From Alphaproteobacteria bacterium (GTDB taxonomy: Bacteria; Pseudomonadota; Alphaproteobacteria; ATCC43930; CGMCC-115725), in NCBI GenBank assembly GCA_030040495.1, contig JASHTP010000237.1, positions 1-10,921 of the forward strand: DNA of 10,921 bases. The letters run 5' to 3'. Position 1 is the stretch's first letter. Each line of letters starts with the position of its first letter. The notes beneath the pieces were generated by a model, which did not search any database, was not told the origin of the DNA, and saw nothing but the letters and a program-made list of their open reading frames with translations. The position numbers and the translations under genes were made by a program. Positions 1 through 6,295 of this stretch are shown here, piece after piece.

Positions 1-702
1 GTCGCCGAGCTGGTGGCCGTAGGTGTCGTTGAACTGCTTGAAATGGTCGATGTCGGCGATGAGCAGGCTCAGCGCCTCGCCGCTCTCCATCGCGTCGCGC
101 GCCGCCTCGCGCAACCGGGTCTCGAAGAATTTGCGGTTGGGAATGCCGGTGAGCGCGTCGGTCATCGCCTCGCGCCGCACCACCTCGAGATTCTGCCTGA
201 GTTCGGCGATCTCGCCCGAGGACTGGGTGAGCTTGTCCTCGAGGCTGCGATTCTGCTCGGCCATGCGCTGCGTCTCGAGGATGAGGCCGGAGATGAAGGC
301 GCGCATCTCCTCGTCGCCCGGCGCGCTGCCCATGGTGGTCGAATACCGGTCGAGCGTCTTGCCGAAGGCGCTGGCGTCGCCCGAGGCCGTCTTGACGTAG
401 CGCATGACCTGGTCGACGGCGTATTGCAGCCGGCCGCCGGTCTCCTGCAGCAGGTTGAAATGCCGGCCGGTATCGCAAAATCGATTATAAAGCTCGGCAT
501 TGAGCGCCGCGGTGAACTCCTGATTGTTGGAAACCAGGATGTCGATGGTGCGCGTCAACTCCGGCAGCAGCCCGGTCGCATAGGCGTACCAGACGGCGTA
601 GTTCTCCGGCGTCGGCGGCACCTCATGGGCGAGCATGTCCGCGACCGCCTGGTCGGAAAACCCCTTCGCCTGCCTGAAATCGTCGGCCTGCGCCATCGCC
701 AT
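1..702 (-). CDS. GGDEF-domain protein (putative diguanylate cyclase), C-terminus outside window
   Basis: Probably makes cyclic di-GMP from two GTP in the cytoplasm. The visible 234 residues have no signal peptide or membrane segment. Residues 1 to about 150 are a helical region with a TPENYAVWYAYATG stretch, a type of N-terminal region I recall from alphaproteobacterial cyclases. A charged, coiled-coil-like linker (SSGEIAELRQNLEVVRRE) leads to the domain-opening motif DALTGIPNRKFF (Asp at residue 182), then LLIADIDHFKQFNDTYGHQLGD, whose first Asp is the conserved metal ligand. The sequence ends before the GG(D/E)EF loop, so catalytic competence and any EAL domain cannot be judged. Start: ATG at 702 with an in-frame ATG at 696. 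A GGCGAGG element sits 2 nt before the first ATG and 8 nt before the second, so 696 may be the true start. Divergent from the thioesterase across 133 bp. Family is secure; the signal sensed is unknown. Confidence 0.9.
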   Translation of the reverse strand, partial: MAMAQADDFRQAKGFSDQAVADMLAHEVPPTPENYAVWYAYATGLLPELTRTIDILVSNNQEFTAALNAELYNRFCDTGRHFNLLQETGGRLQYAVDQVMRYVKTASGDASAFGKTLDRYSTTMGSAPGDEEMRAFISGLILETQRMAEQNRSLEDKLTQSSGEIAELRQNLEVVRREAMTDALTGIPNRKFFETRLREAARDAMESGEALSLLIADIDHFKQFNDTYGHQLGD

Positions 703-835
703 GGCCTCGCCCCGGGCGGAAGGACGGCGCCGGCCGCCATGCCCTCCGGGAATACTGCCCAAGCTTTCTTGCGAAATGGTTGCCAAAGGGCGGCGCGGCT
801 TTGGTAAAGATGGGCCCGACCCGCGGGAGACGAAG

Positions 836-1315
836 ATGCCGCCGCCGCTCGCCCCGTTCCGCACCACGGTCCAGCCGGGCTGGATCGATTACAACGGCCA
901 CATGAACGTCGCCTACTACGTTCTCGCCTTCGACAAGGCGACGGACGGGCTGCTCGACCATCTCGGGCTGGGCGAGGCCTATCGCCGCACCACCAACTGC
1001 TCGATCTACGTGCTCGAGGCGCACGTCACCTACGACCGGGAGCTGAGGCTCGGCGCGCCCATCGCCATCGACACGCAGCTCATCGACGCCGACGCCAAGC
1101 GCCTGCACTTCTTCCACCGCATGACCCATGGCGAGGAGGGTTATCTCGCCGCCACCAGCGAGCTGCTGGCGCTCCATGTCGACCTCGCCGGCCCCAAAGC
1201 CGCGCCGCTGCCGGCGTCGGCGCAGGAAGCGGTCGAGCGCCTGCTCGACCAGCATCGCCGCCTGCCGGCGCCGCCGCAGCTCGGCCGGCGCATCGCCCTC
1301 GCGCGGCGCCCCTGA
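836..1315 (+). CDS. Hot-dog fold acyl-CoA thioesterase (4HBT / betainyl-CoA thioesterase-like)
   Basis: A 159-residue, single-domain hot-dog protein, the usual length for the 4-hydroxybenzoyl-CoA thioesterase type, expected to hydrolyse an acyl-CoA to free acid plus CoA in the cytosol. The signature WIDYNGHMNVAYY lies at residues 16-28. Asp18 is in the position of the catalytic Asp of 4HBT enzymes, and the following Gly-His-Met-Asn marks the N-terminus of the long helix. VTYDRELRLGAPI and RLHFFHRM fit the central strands. From memory the sequence is closest to thioesterases annotated as betainyl-CoA thioesterases in carnitine breakdown, but no carnitine genes are nearby, so the substrate is open. 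The start at 836 is preferred because GGGAGA at 825-830 is well placed; an in-frame ATG at 776 lacks this and would add an unconserved 20-residue tail. Its TGA overlaps the next gene's ATG (1313-1317), suggesting translational coupling. Confidence 0.87.
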   Translation: MPPPLAPFRTTVQPGWIDYNGHMNVAYYVLAFDKATDGLLDHLGLGEAYRRTTNCSIYVLEAHVTYDRELRLGAPIAIDTQLIDADAKRLHFFHRMTHGEEGYLAATSELLALHVDLAGPKAAPLPASAQEAVERLLDQHRRLPAPPQLGRRIALARRP

Positions 1316-2259
1316 TGCTGCGTCCCCTCGCGCTGCTCGGACGCCACGGCACCTGGATCCTGGCGGGCGGGCTGTTCATCGGCCTGCTGCTGCCGCCGCT
1401 CGCGGCGCTGCTCAGGCCGGCGCTCAGCCTCTTCATCTTCCTGCTCACCGCCGCGAGCTTCCTCAGCATCGACTGGCCGGCGCTCGCCGCCCATGCGCGC
1501 CGGCCGGGGCTGCTGGCGCTGGTGCTCGCCTGGTCGCTCGTCGCCGTGCCGGTGGCGACCGCGCTCGCCTGCCGCGCCATCGGCCTGCCCGCCGCGCTGG
1601 CGCAAGGCCTGGTGCTGTGGGCGGCGTCGCCGCCGCTGATCTCGGTCGCGGCGATCGCGCTGCTGCTCGGCCTCGACGGGGCGCTGGCGCTGCTGCTCAT
1701 GGTCGCCGGCACCTTCCTCATGCCCTTCACACTGCCGCCGCTGGTGCTGGGCCTGATCGGGCTCAAGCTCGGCATCGGCATCCTGCCGCTGATGCGCAAC
1801 CTGGTGCTGTTCACCGGCGGCGCGGCGCTCGCCACGGCGCTGCTGCGCCGGCTCATCGGCGTCGACCGGCTGAAGCGCCACGCGCTCGAGCTCTCCGGCC
1901 TCAATGTGCTGATGCTGCTGCTCTTCGCCATCGGCATCATGGACGGCGTGCGCGACCTCATCCTGCGCCAGCCGCAGCAGGTGCTGCTCTACGCCGCGAC
2001 CGCGCTCGGCGCCAGCCTGGCGCTGCAGGCGCTGAGCTTCCTCGCCTTCGCCTTCCTGCCGCGCATCGCCGCGCTCACCATCGGCCTGGTCGGCGGCAAC
2101 AACAACATGGCGGTGGTGTGGGCCAATCTCGGCGCCGCGGCGACGCCGCAGCTCACCTTGTTCTTCGCCGCGGTGCAGCTGCCGATCTACGTGCTTCCCG
2201 CGGCGCTGAAGCCGGTCTATCGCCGGCTCGGCGCCGGCAAGCCGCACGGCGAGGCGTAG
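1315..2259 (+). CDS. BART-superfamily membrane transporter, bile acid:sodium symporter-like
   Basis: A 314-residue very hydrophobic inner-membrane protein with about ten predicted helices (roughly 11-30, 35-52, 64-86, 94-118, 122-145, 147-160, 163-178, 195-211, 222-248, 252-298 with breaks), laid out as two five-helix halves as in BASS/BART carriers. The second half carries GLVGGNNNMAVVWANLG (residues 257-273), resembling the broken-helix GxxN region of bile acid:Na+ symporters. The matching first-half region, AASPPLISVAA (103-113), lacks the PGG-x-SN sodium-site residues typical of true bile-acid symporters, so ion coupling may differ. The substrate is unknown. The start overlaps the thioesterase stop. 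One idea is that the carrier moves the acid released by the thioesterase; this rests only on coupling. No separate ribosome site is needed. The gene ends before a strong hairpin. Family assignment is moderate because motifs in these carriers are weak. Confidence 0.7.
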   Translation: MLRPLALLGRHGTWILAGGLFIGLLLPPLAALLRPALSLFIFLLTAASFLSIDWPALAAHARRPGLLALVLAWSLVAVPVATALACRAIGLPAALAQGLVLWAASPPLISVAAIALLLGLDGALALLLMVAGTFLMPFTLPPLVLGLIGLKLGIGILPLMRNLVLFTGGAALATALLRRLIGVDRLKRHALELSGLNVLMLLLFAIGIMDGVRDLILRQPQQVLLYAATALGASLALQALSFLAFAFLPRIAALTIGLVGGNNNMAVVWANLGAAATPQLTLFFAAVQLPIYVLPAALKPVYRRLGAGKPHGEA

Positions 2260-2279
2260 CAGCCTCTCTCGAAAGACAC

Positions 2280-2325
2280 GGCGCCGAGGCCAGCAGGGCC
2301 CTCCCTCCCTGGCGGCCTCGGCGCC
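2280..2325. terminator. Strong GC hairpin between convergent genes, probable two-way terminator
   Basis: GGCGCCGAGGCC (2280-2291) and its exact reverse complement GGCCTCGGCGCC (2314-2325) form a perfect 12-bp stem. Inside the 22-nt interval CAGGG (2294-2298) can pair with CCCTG (2307-2311), extending the fold. It lies 20 bp after the BART transporter stop and 28 bp after the stop of the convergent MFS gene, so it could end both transcripts. There is no T-tract on either strand, so intrinsic termination is likely but unproven. Confidence 0.65.
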
Positions 2326-2353
2326 CCGCCCCGGCGCCGGCGCCGACCTCGAA

Positions 2354-3739
2354 TCAGGTCGCGATCGCCTCGAGCCGACGGCGCGTCACCGGCGGACCGA
2401 AGCCCCCGATGACGATGAACACCACCACCATCGCGCCAGCGATGAAGCTGAAGACCCCCAGCGTCCCGTAGTGGCGCAGGAAGAAGGCGATGATGAAGCC
2501 GGAGAAGATGGTGCTGAACCGGCTCCAGGAATAGACGAAGCCCACCGCCTGGGCGCGGATGCGCGTCGGGTAGAGCTCCGCCTGATAGGCGTGGAACGAG
2601 AAGGAGAGCCAGTTGTTGCAGAGCGTGATCAGTAAGCCGAAGGCGATCACGCCGACGGCGCTCGTCTGCTGCGAGAACAGCAGACCGAAGACGGCGATGC
2701 CGATCGCCGCCCAGGCGATCTGCCATTTGCGCTCGAACCGGTCGGCGAAGAGCGTACCGATGAGCGGCCCGACCGGGTTGGCGATGGCGATGATGAAGGT
2801 GTAGGCGAGCGACCGCGTGACACTGACGCCCTGGGCGATGAGCAGGGTCGGGACCCAGCTGGCGAAGCCGTAATAGCCGATGGTCTGGAAGAGATTGTAG
2901 ATCACCAGCATGATCGTGCGGCCGCGATATTGCGCGCTCCACATCTCCACCCAGGCGCCGGCTTTCGTCTCGCTCTCGCCCTCGACGAGCTGGGGCGGCG
3001 GCAGCTTCTGGCCGGTCTCGGCCTCGGCGGCGCGTTCCATCTCGGCAACGATGCGGTCGGCCTCCGCGGTCTTGCCGTGCTGGGCGAGCCAGCGCGGCGA
3101 TTCCGGCAGGCGCAGGCGAATCCACCAGATCACCGCCGCGCCGATCGAGCCGATGATGACCACCCAGCGCCAGCCATCGAGGCCGAGGATGGTGCGCGGC
3201 ACCAGCAGCCAGGCGAGGAAGGCGACCACCGGCACCACCGTGAACATGACGAACTGGTTGTAGGCGAAGGCCGGGCCGCGCTGCTCCTTGGGCACCAGCT
3301 CCGACACGTAGGTGTCGATGTTCACCAGCTCGACGCCGAGGCCGATGCTGGCGATGAGCCGCCAGAGGTCGACGCCCGCGGCAGTGGCCTGGAACGCCAT
3401 GATGAAAGCGCCGATCGAGTACCACAGCAGCGCGAAGATGAAGATCGAGCGCCGCCCGAACCGATCGGAGAGCCAGGCGAAGGCGATGGTGCCGATGAAC
3501 AGGCCCGTGAAGAGCGCGGCGACGAAGCTGGCGAAGCCGCGCAGGTCGAACAGGCCCTGCGTCGTCGGCGTGAAGATGCCGCCCTTGAACAGGCCGATGG
3601 CGATGTAGGCGGTGAAGAAGAGGTCGTAGAACTCGAACCAGCCGCCGAACGAGATCAGCGTGATCAGCCGGCGCACATAGCGCGACGGCGGCAGACGGTC
3701 GATGCGCGCGGCGATCGTCACCGCGGAAGTTGCAGCCAT
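2354..3739 (-). CDS. MFS transporter, putative metabolite (carboxylate):H+ symporter
   Basis: A 461-residue inner-membrane major facilitator with 12 predicted helices, probably taking up a small organic acid with protons. Helix 1 carries FGGWFEFYDLFFTAYI (residues 31-46), typical of the metabolite:H+ symporter group. The loop 2-3 signature SDRFGRRS is at 91-98, a second half-repeat FADRFERKW at 331-339, PESPRWL at 212-218 after helix 6, and ELYPTRIRA at 388-396. The charged cytoplasmic loop (about 219-272) separates the two six-helix halves. The start chosen is the ATG at 3739: GGGGAGGG on the minus strand ends 6 nt before it. An in-frame ATG at 3796 would add 19 unconserved residues and place the dyad at 3755-3777 inside the gene. 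Divergent from the lyase-family gene over 169 bp and convergent with the BART gene. Context suggests uptake of the lyase pathway's substrate; this is inference. Confidence 0.85.
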   Translation of the reverse strand: MAATSAVTIAARIDRLPPSRYVRRLITLISFGGWFEFYDLFFTAYIAIGLFKGGIFTPTTQGLFDLRGFASFVAALFTGLFIGTIAFAWLSDRFGRRSIFIFALLWYSIGAFIMAFQATAAGVDLWRLIASIGLGVELVNIDTYVSELVPKEQRGPAFAYNQFVMFTVVPVVAFLAWLLVPRTILGLDGWRWVVIIGSIGAAVIWWIRLRLPESPRWLAQHGKTAEADRIVAEMERAAEAETGQKLPPPQLVEGESETKAGAWVEMWSAQYRGRTIMLVIYNLFQTIGYYGFASWVPTLLIAQGVSVTRSLAYTFIIAIANPVGPLIGTLFADRFERKWQIAWAAIGIAVFGLLFSQQTSAVGVIAFGLLITLCNNWLSFSFHAYQAELYPTRIRAQAVGFVYSWSRFSTIFSGFIIAFFLRHYGTLGVFSFIAGAMVVVFIVIGGFGPPVTRRRLEAIAT

Positions 3740-3745
3740 GACATT

Positions 3746-3753
3746 CCCTCCCC
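3746..3753 (-). promoter_or_regulatory. Ribosome-binding site that fixes the MFS start
   Basis: The minus strand reads GGGGAGGG here, followed by a 6-nt spacer and ATG at 3739. This near-ideal Shine-Dalgarno sequence selects the 461-residue start over the upstream in-frame ATG at 3796, which has no comparable site. Confidence 0.75.
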
Positions 3754-3754
3754 T

Positions 3755-3777
3755 GATTTGACGCTCGCGGTCAATTC
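3755..3777. promoter_or_regulatory. Imperfect operator-like dyad upstream of the MFS gene
   Basis: GATTTGAC (3755-3762), 7 bp, then GTCAATTC (3770-3777): the arms are reverse complements at 7 of 8 positions. The dyad sits directly upstream of the MFS ribosome site, in the only intergenic space shared with the divergent lyase-family gene, where a regulator of both could bind. No regulator gene is in the window, and no convincing -35/-10 pair could be placed around it. Confidence 0.4.
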
Positions 3778-3908
3778 GGGCGGCGCATGCTCCCACAGCG
3801 GCGCACCGAGGTAAAGCGCGACAATCGCTGGATGATGCCGCCGCGGTGGCCTAAACTCGCCGCCGAGCCGTTCCCGTCTCAGGGGCTCTATAGCCTGGGG
3901 AGAGCGCG

Positions 3909-4862
3909 ATGAGCGATTTGCCACGTCACGTCGATATCCACGAGGAAGGCCCGCGCGAAGGCTTTCAGATCGAGCCCGGGCCGATCAGCACCGAGCGCAA
4001 GATCGCGCTCATCGACGCCTTGTCGGAAACCGGCCTGAAGCGCATCCAGGTGGCCTCTTTCGTCAACCCGAAGCGCGTCCCCGGCTGGGCCGATGCGGAG
4101 GCGGTCGTCGCCGGCATACATCCGCACCAGGGCGTGCGCTACACCGCGCTCTGGCTCAACGAGAAGGGACTCGAGCGCGCCGTCGCGCTCAACGGCAAGC
4201 TGTCGCTGCGCGGCAACATCTCGATGTGTGCCTCCGAGCCCTTCAGTCGGCGCAACCAGAATCGCGGCCTCGAGGAGAACGTCCGCGTCCAGCATGCGCA
4301 GATCGGGATCTTCAAGGCGAATGGCATTCCGGTCGAAAGCATCTCGATGATGGCGGCCTTCGGCTGCAACTTCGCCGGCGAGATCACGCCCGCGACCGTG
4401 GTCGCCACCGCGGCGCAGGGCTTCGACATCGCCGCCGCGCACGACCTCACCATCAAGAGCCTGTCGCTCGCCGACACCATGGCCTGGGCGACGCCGGAAA
4501 GCATCAAGCGCGTGGTGGGCGCGGTGCGCGAGCGCTGGCCCGCGCTCCGCCTCAACCTCCATCTCCACGACACGCGCGGCCTCGGCCTCGCCAACGCCTA
4601 CGCCGGGCTCGAGATGGGCGTCGCCAGCTTCGACGCCTCGGTCGCCGGGCTCGGCGGCTGCCCCTTCGCCGGGCACAAAGGCGCCGCCGGCAATGTCTGC
4701 ACCGAGGACCTCGCCTTCATGTGCGAGGAGATGGGCATCGAGACCGGCATCGATGTCGAGAAGCTCGTCGCGGCGGCGCAGCTCGCCGAAGAGATCGTCG
4801 GCCACCCGCTGCCCGGCTCGGTGATGCGCGGCGGGACGCTGGCGAAGTACCGGAAGCATTGA
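3909..4862 (+). CDS. HMG-CoA lyase family protein with altered acidic active-site residues
   Basis: A 317-residue TIM-barrel protein of the HMG-CoA lyase/DRE metallolyase family, expected to cleave a 3-hydroxyacyl-CoA to acetyl-CoA plus a keto acid using a divalent metal in the cytosol. Motifs in order: EGPREGFQ (13-20, catalytic Arg16), RIQVASFVNPK (45-55), SLADT (186-190, Asp189), LHLHDTRGLGLAN (217-229, metal His218 and His220), SVAGLGGCPFAGHKGAAGN (244-262, catalytic-loop Cys251, metal Asn262). Compared with human HMGCL from memory, the metal/catalytic Asp42 is Glu17, Glu72 is Gln47, and the Cys-to-Asn loop is two residues longer. I recall alphaproteobacterial proteins with the same AGHKGAAGN loop, so this is probably a subfamily and may use another substrate. 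The start has GGGGAG at 3897-3902, 6 nt upstream. Possible partners are the flanking MFS and CoA-transferase genes. Fold is near certain; substrate is not. Confidence 0.88.
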   Translation: MSDLPRHVDIHEEGPREGFQIEPGPISTERKIALIDALSETGLKRIQVASFVNPKRVPGWADAEAVVAGIHPHQGVRYTALWLNEKGLERAVALNGKLSLRGNISMCASEPFSRRNQNRGLEENVRVQHAQIGIFKANGIPVESISMMAAFGCNFAGEITPATVVATAAQGFDIAAAHDLTIKSLSLADTMAWATPESIKRVVGAVRERWPALRLNLHLHDTRGLGLANAYAGLEMGVASFDASVAGLGGCPFAGHKGAAGNVCTEDLAFMCEEMGIETGIDVEKLVAAAQLAEEIVGHPLPGSVMRGGTLAKYRKH

Positions 4863-4884
4863 GAAAAGGGCTGCAGGATCGCGG

Positions 4885-4980
4885 TGCGTCCTTCGACAGG
4901 CTCAGGATGAGGAATTTTCTTTCCGGCCCTTTCCAAGGCCATCCTCGTTCTTCCTCATCCTGAGCCTGTCGAAGGACGCA
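4885..4980. repeat. Perfect 30-bp inverted repeat (dispersed palindromic element), intergenic
   Basis: Two identical arms in opposite orientation occupy 4885-4914 and 4951-4980, each containing CCTTCGACAGGCTCAGGATG or its complement. The 36-bp spacer holds a further GGCC (4925-4928) and GGCC (4937-4940) pair. Similarity continues weakly outside the arms (CTGCA at 4871-4875 and its complement TGCAG at 4990-4994). It fills the 134-bp gap between convergent stops, so as RNA it would make a very long hairpin and could end or protect both transcripts. I recall close relatives of this motif scattered through many alphaproteobacterial genomes; no T-tract or target duplication is visible. Confidence 0.9.
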
Positions 4981-4996
4981 AAATCGTCTTGCAGCT

Positions 4997-6199
4997 TCAC
5001 GCCGCCAGAATGACCCCCTGCTTCTCCAGCACCGCGATCTCGGCGGCGCTCAGCCCGGCCTCGGCGAGGATCTCGCGCGTGTGCTCGCCGATGCGCGGCG
5101 CGTCGCGATAGAGGCCCGGCCGCTCGCCGGCGATCTCGATGGGGAGCCGCGGCAGCCTGGTGCGGACGCCGCCGGGAAGCTCGACCTCGACGAGGCCGCG
5201 ACTCGCTTCGAGATGCGGGTCGTCGAAGAGGTCGGCGGTGCGCGCCACCGGGGCATAGGGAATGCTCGCCTGCTCGCAGCGCGCCATGATCTCCGCCTTG
5301 GTGAAGCGGCCCATGAGCCCGGCGATGATCGGCAGCATCCAGGGCCGCGCCTCGACGCGCTGCTCGTTGGTGACGAGCCGGGGATCGGCGAAAAGATCGG
5401 GCCGGGCGAAGACCTCGCAGAAGCGCGCCCAGTGCCGGTCGCTGGTGACGCCGACGAAGACCTGGTCGTCGTCGGCGGTCTTGAAGGTCTGATAGATGCC
5501 CCAGCCGCCGCGCCTGACCGGCATGGGCGGCACCTCCTGGCCGGTGAGCGCCTCGCCGGCCATGTGCTGGCCCATCATGAAGACCGTCGATTCGAAGAGC
5601 GCGCTCTTCACCAGCTCGCCCCTGCCGGTTTCGTCGCGCCGGCGCAGCGCCGCGAGGATGGCGATGACGGCGAAGGCGCCGCCCATGATGTCGACGACCG
5701 AGGTGCCGGCGCGCAGCGGCTGGCCCTTGGGCCCGGTCATGTAGGCGAGCCCGCCCATGAACTGCACCACCTCGTCGAGCGCCGGGCGATGCTCGTAGGG
5801 GCCGGAGAGGAAGCCCTTGAGCGCGCAATAGACGAGGCGCGGATTGAGGCGGGAGAGCGCGTCCCAGCCGCAGCCGAGCCGGTCCATGGTGCCGGGCGCG
5901 TAATTCTCCACCAGCACGTCGGCGCCGGCGGCGAGGCGGCGCACCAGAGCGAGCCCCGCCTCCTGCTTGAGATCGAGGGCGAGGCTGCGCTTGTTGCGGT
6001 TGAAATAGCCGAAGAAGCCGGCGGCGAAGCCGGACAGCCGCCGCGTCGCATCGCCGTCGGGCGCCGGCTCGATCTTGACCACGTCGGCGCCGAGATCGGC
6101 CAGCACCAGCCCGGCGCTCGGCCCCATGATGTTCTGGGTGAATTCGAGGATCCTGAGGCCGGCGAGCGGCAGCGACGCGGGCGGGGGGTGCTGAATCAT
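4997..6199 (-). CDS. Family III CoA-transferase (CaiB/BaiF type)
   Basis: A 400-residue cytosolic enzyme of the usual length for this family, moving CoA between carboxylic acids, often from succinyl-CoA. The N-terminus has PLAGLRILEFTQNIMGPSAG (11-30), LADLGADVVKIEPAPDGD (33-50) and NRNKRSLALDLK (67-78), all standard family blocks for CoA binding. ALDEVVQFMGGLAYMTG (140-156) contains Asp142, which matches the catalytic Asp that forms the acyl-anhydride/aspartyl-CoA intermediates. GRGELVKSALFESTVFMMG (192-210) is the second conserved block. The family includes mammalian SUGCT (succinate:3-hydroxymethylglutarate CoA-transferase), of interest beside an HMG-CoA-lyase-like gene, but also formyl-, carnitine- and mesaconyl-CoA enzymes, and the substrate cannot be read here. 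The ATG at 6199 has only a poor ribosome site. Convergent with the lyase gene and divergent from the DUF2892 gene. Confidence 0.88.
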   Translation of the reverse strand: MIQHPPPASLPLAGLRILEFTQNIMGPSAGLVLADLGADVVKIEPAPDGDATRRLSGFAAGFFGYFNRNKRSLALDLKQEAGLALVRRLAAGADVLVENYAPGTMDRLGCGWDALSRLNPRLVYCALKGFLSGPYEHRPALDEVVQFMGGLAYMTGPKGQPLRAGTSVVDIMGGAFAVIAILAALRRRDETGRGELVKSALFESTVFMMGQHMAGEALTGQEVPPMPVRRGGWGIYQTFKTADDDQVFVGVTSDRHWARFCEVFARPDLFADPRLVTNEQRVEARPWMLPIIAGLMGRFTKAEIMARCEQASIPYAPVARTADLFDDPHLEASRGLVEVELPGGVRTRLPRLPIEIAGERPGLYRDAPRIGEHTREILAEAGLSAAEIAVLEKQGVILAA

Positions 6200-6243
6200 G
6201 GGCGCATGTTAGCCGCCGGCCGCGCGCTTTCCAGCCCCGTTAA

Positions 6244-6255
6244 CCCAACGTTGGG
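6244..6255. promoter_or_regulatory. Perfect 12-bp palindrome CCCAACGTTGGG in a divergent promoter region
   Basis: CCCAACGTTGGG is an exact 12-bp palindrome lying almost midway in the 96-bp gap between the divergent CoA-transferase (start 6199) and DUF2892 gene (start 6296), immediately after GTTAAC (6239-6244), itself palindromic. Position and symmetry suit an operator for either gene. Chance occurrence is possible, and no regulator or clear core promoter is visible. Confidence 0.4.
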
Positions 6256-6282
6256 GATCGTCCGCGAGAATGGCGCGACGGC

Positions 6283-6289
6283 AAGGAGG
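6283..6289 (+). promoter_or_regulatory. Strong ribosome-binding site for a GTG start
   Basis: AAGGAGG here matches the anti-Shine-Dalgarno consensus and ends 6 nt before the GTG at 6296. It is the main reason to begin the DUF2892 gene at a GTG; that reading frame remains open for hundreds of codons upstream, antisense to the CoA-transferase, with no other supported start. Confidence 0.8.
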
Positions 6290-6295
6290 CGACAG

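Noticed and set aside
780..809. Possible sigma-70 promoter (TTGCCA near 780, GGTAAA near 803) upstream of the thioesterase
   Set aside because: The -35-like box is fair, but the -10 match is only three of six. Not reported as a promoter.
776..835. Earlier ATG for the thioesterase
   Set aside because: It would add a 20-residue tail outside the hot-dog domain and lacks a ribosome site, whereas 836 has GGGAGA at the right distance.
2930..3814. 294-codon plus-strand frame opposite the MFS transporter
   Set aside because: The minus strand has a complete MFS protein with signature loops; the plus frame is highly charged shadow sequence.
3889..3894. TATAGC as a -10 box for the lyase-family gene
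   Set aside because: No -35-like element lies at a suitable distance, and it would start transcription almost on the ribosome site.
3888..4859. 323-codon minus-strand frame opposite the lyase-family gene
   Set aside because: The plus strand carries all the HMG-CoA-lyase motifs; the opposite frame is Arg/Ala/Asp/Gly-rich with no motif.
5081..6295. Upstream extension of the DUF2892 reading frame
   Set aside because: It is antisense to the CoA-transferase, whose conserved motifs leave no doubt about the coding strand. The ribosome site at 6283-6289 marks the real start.
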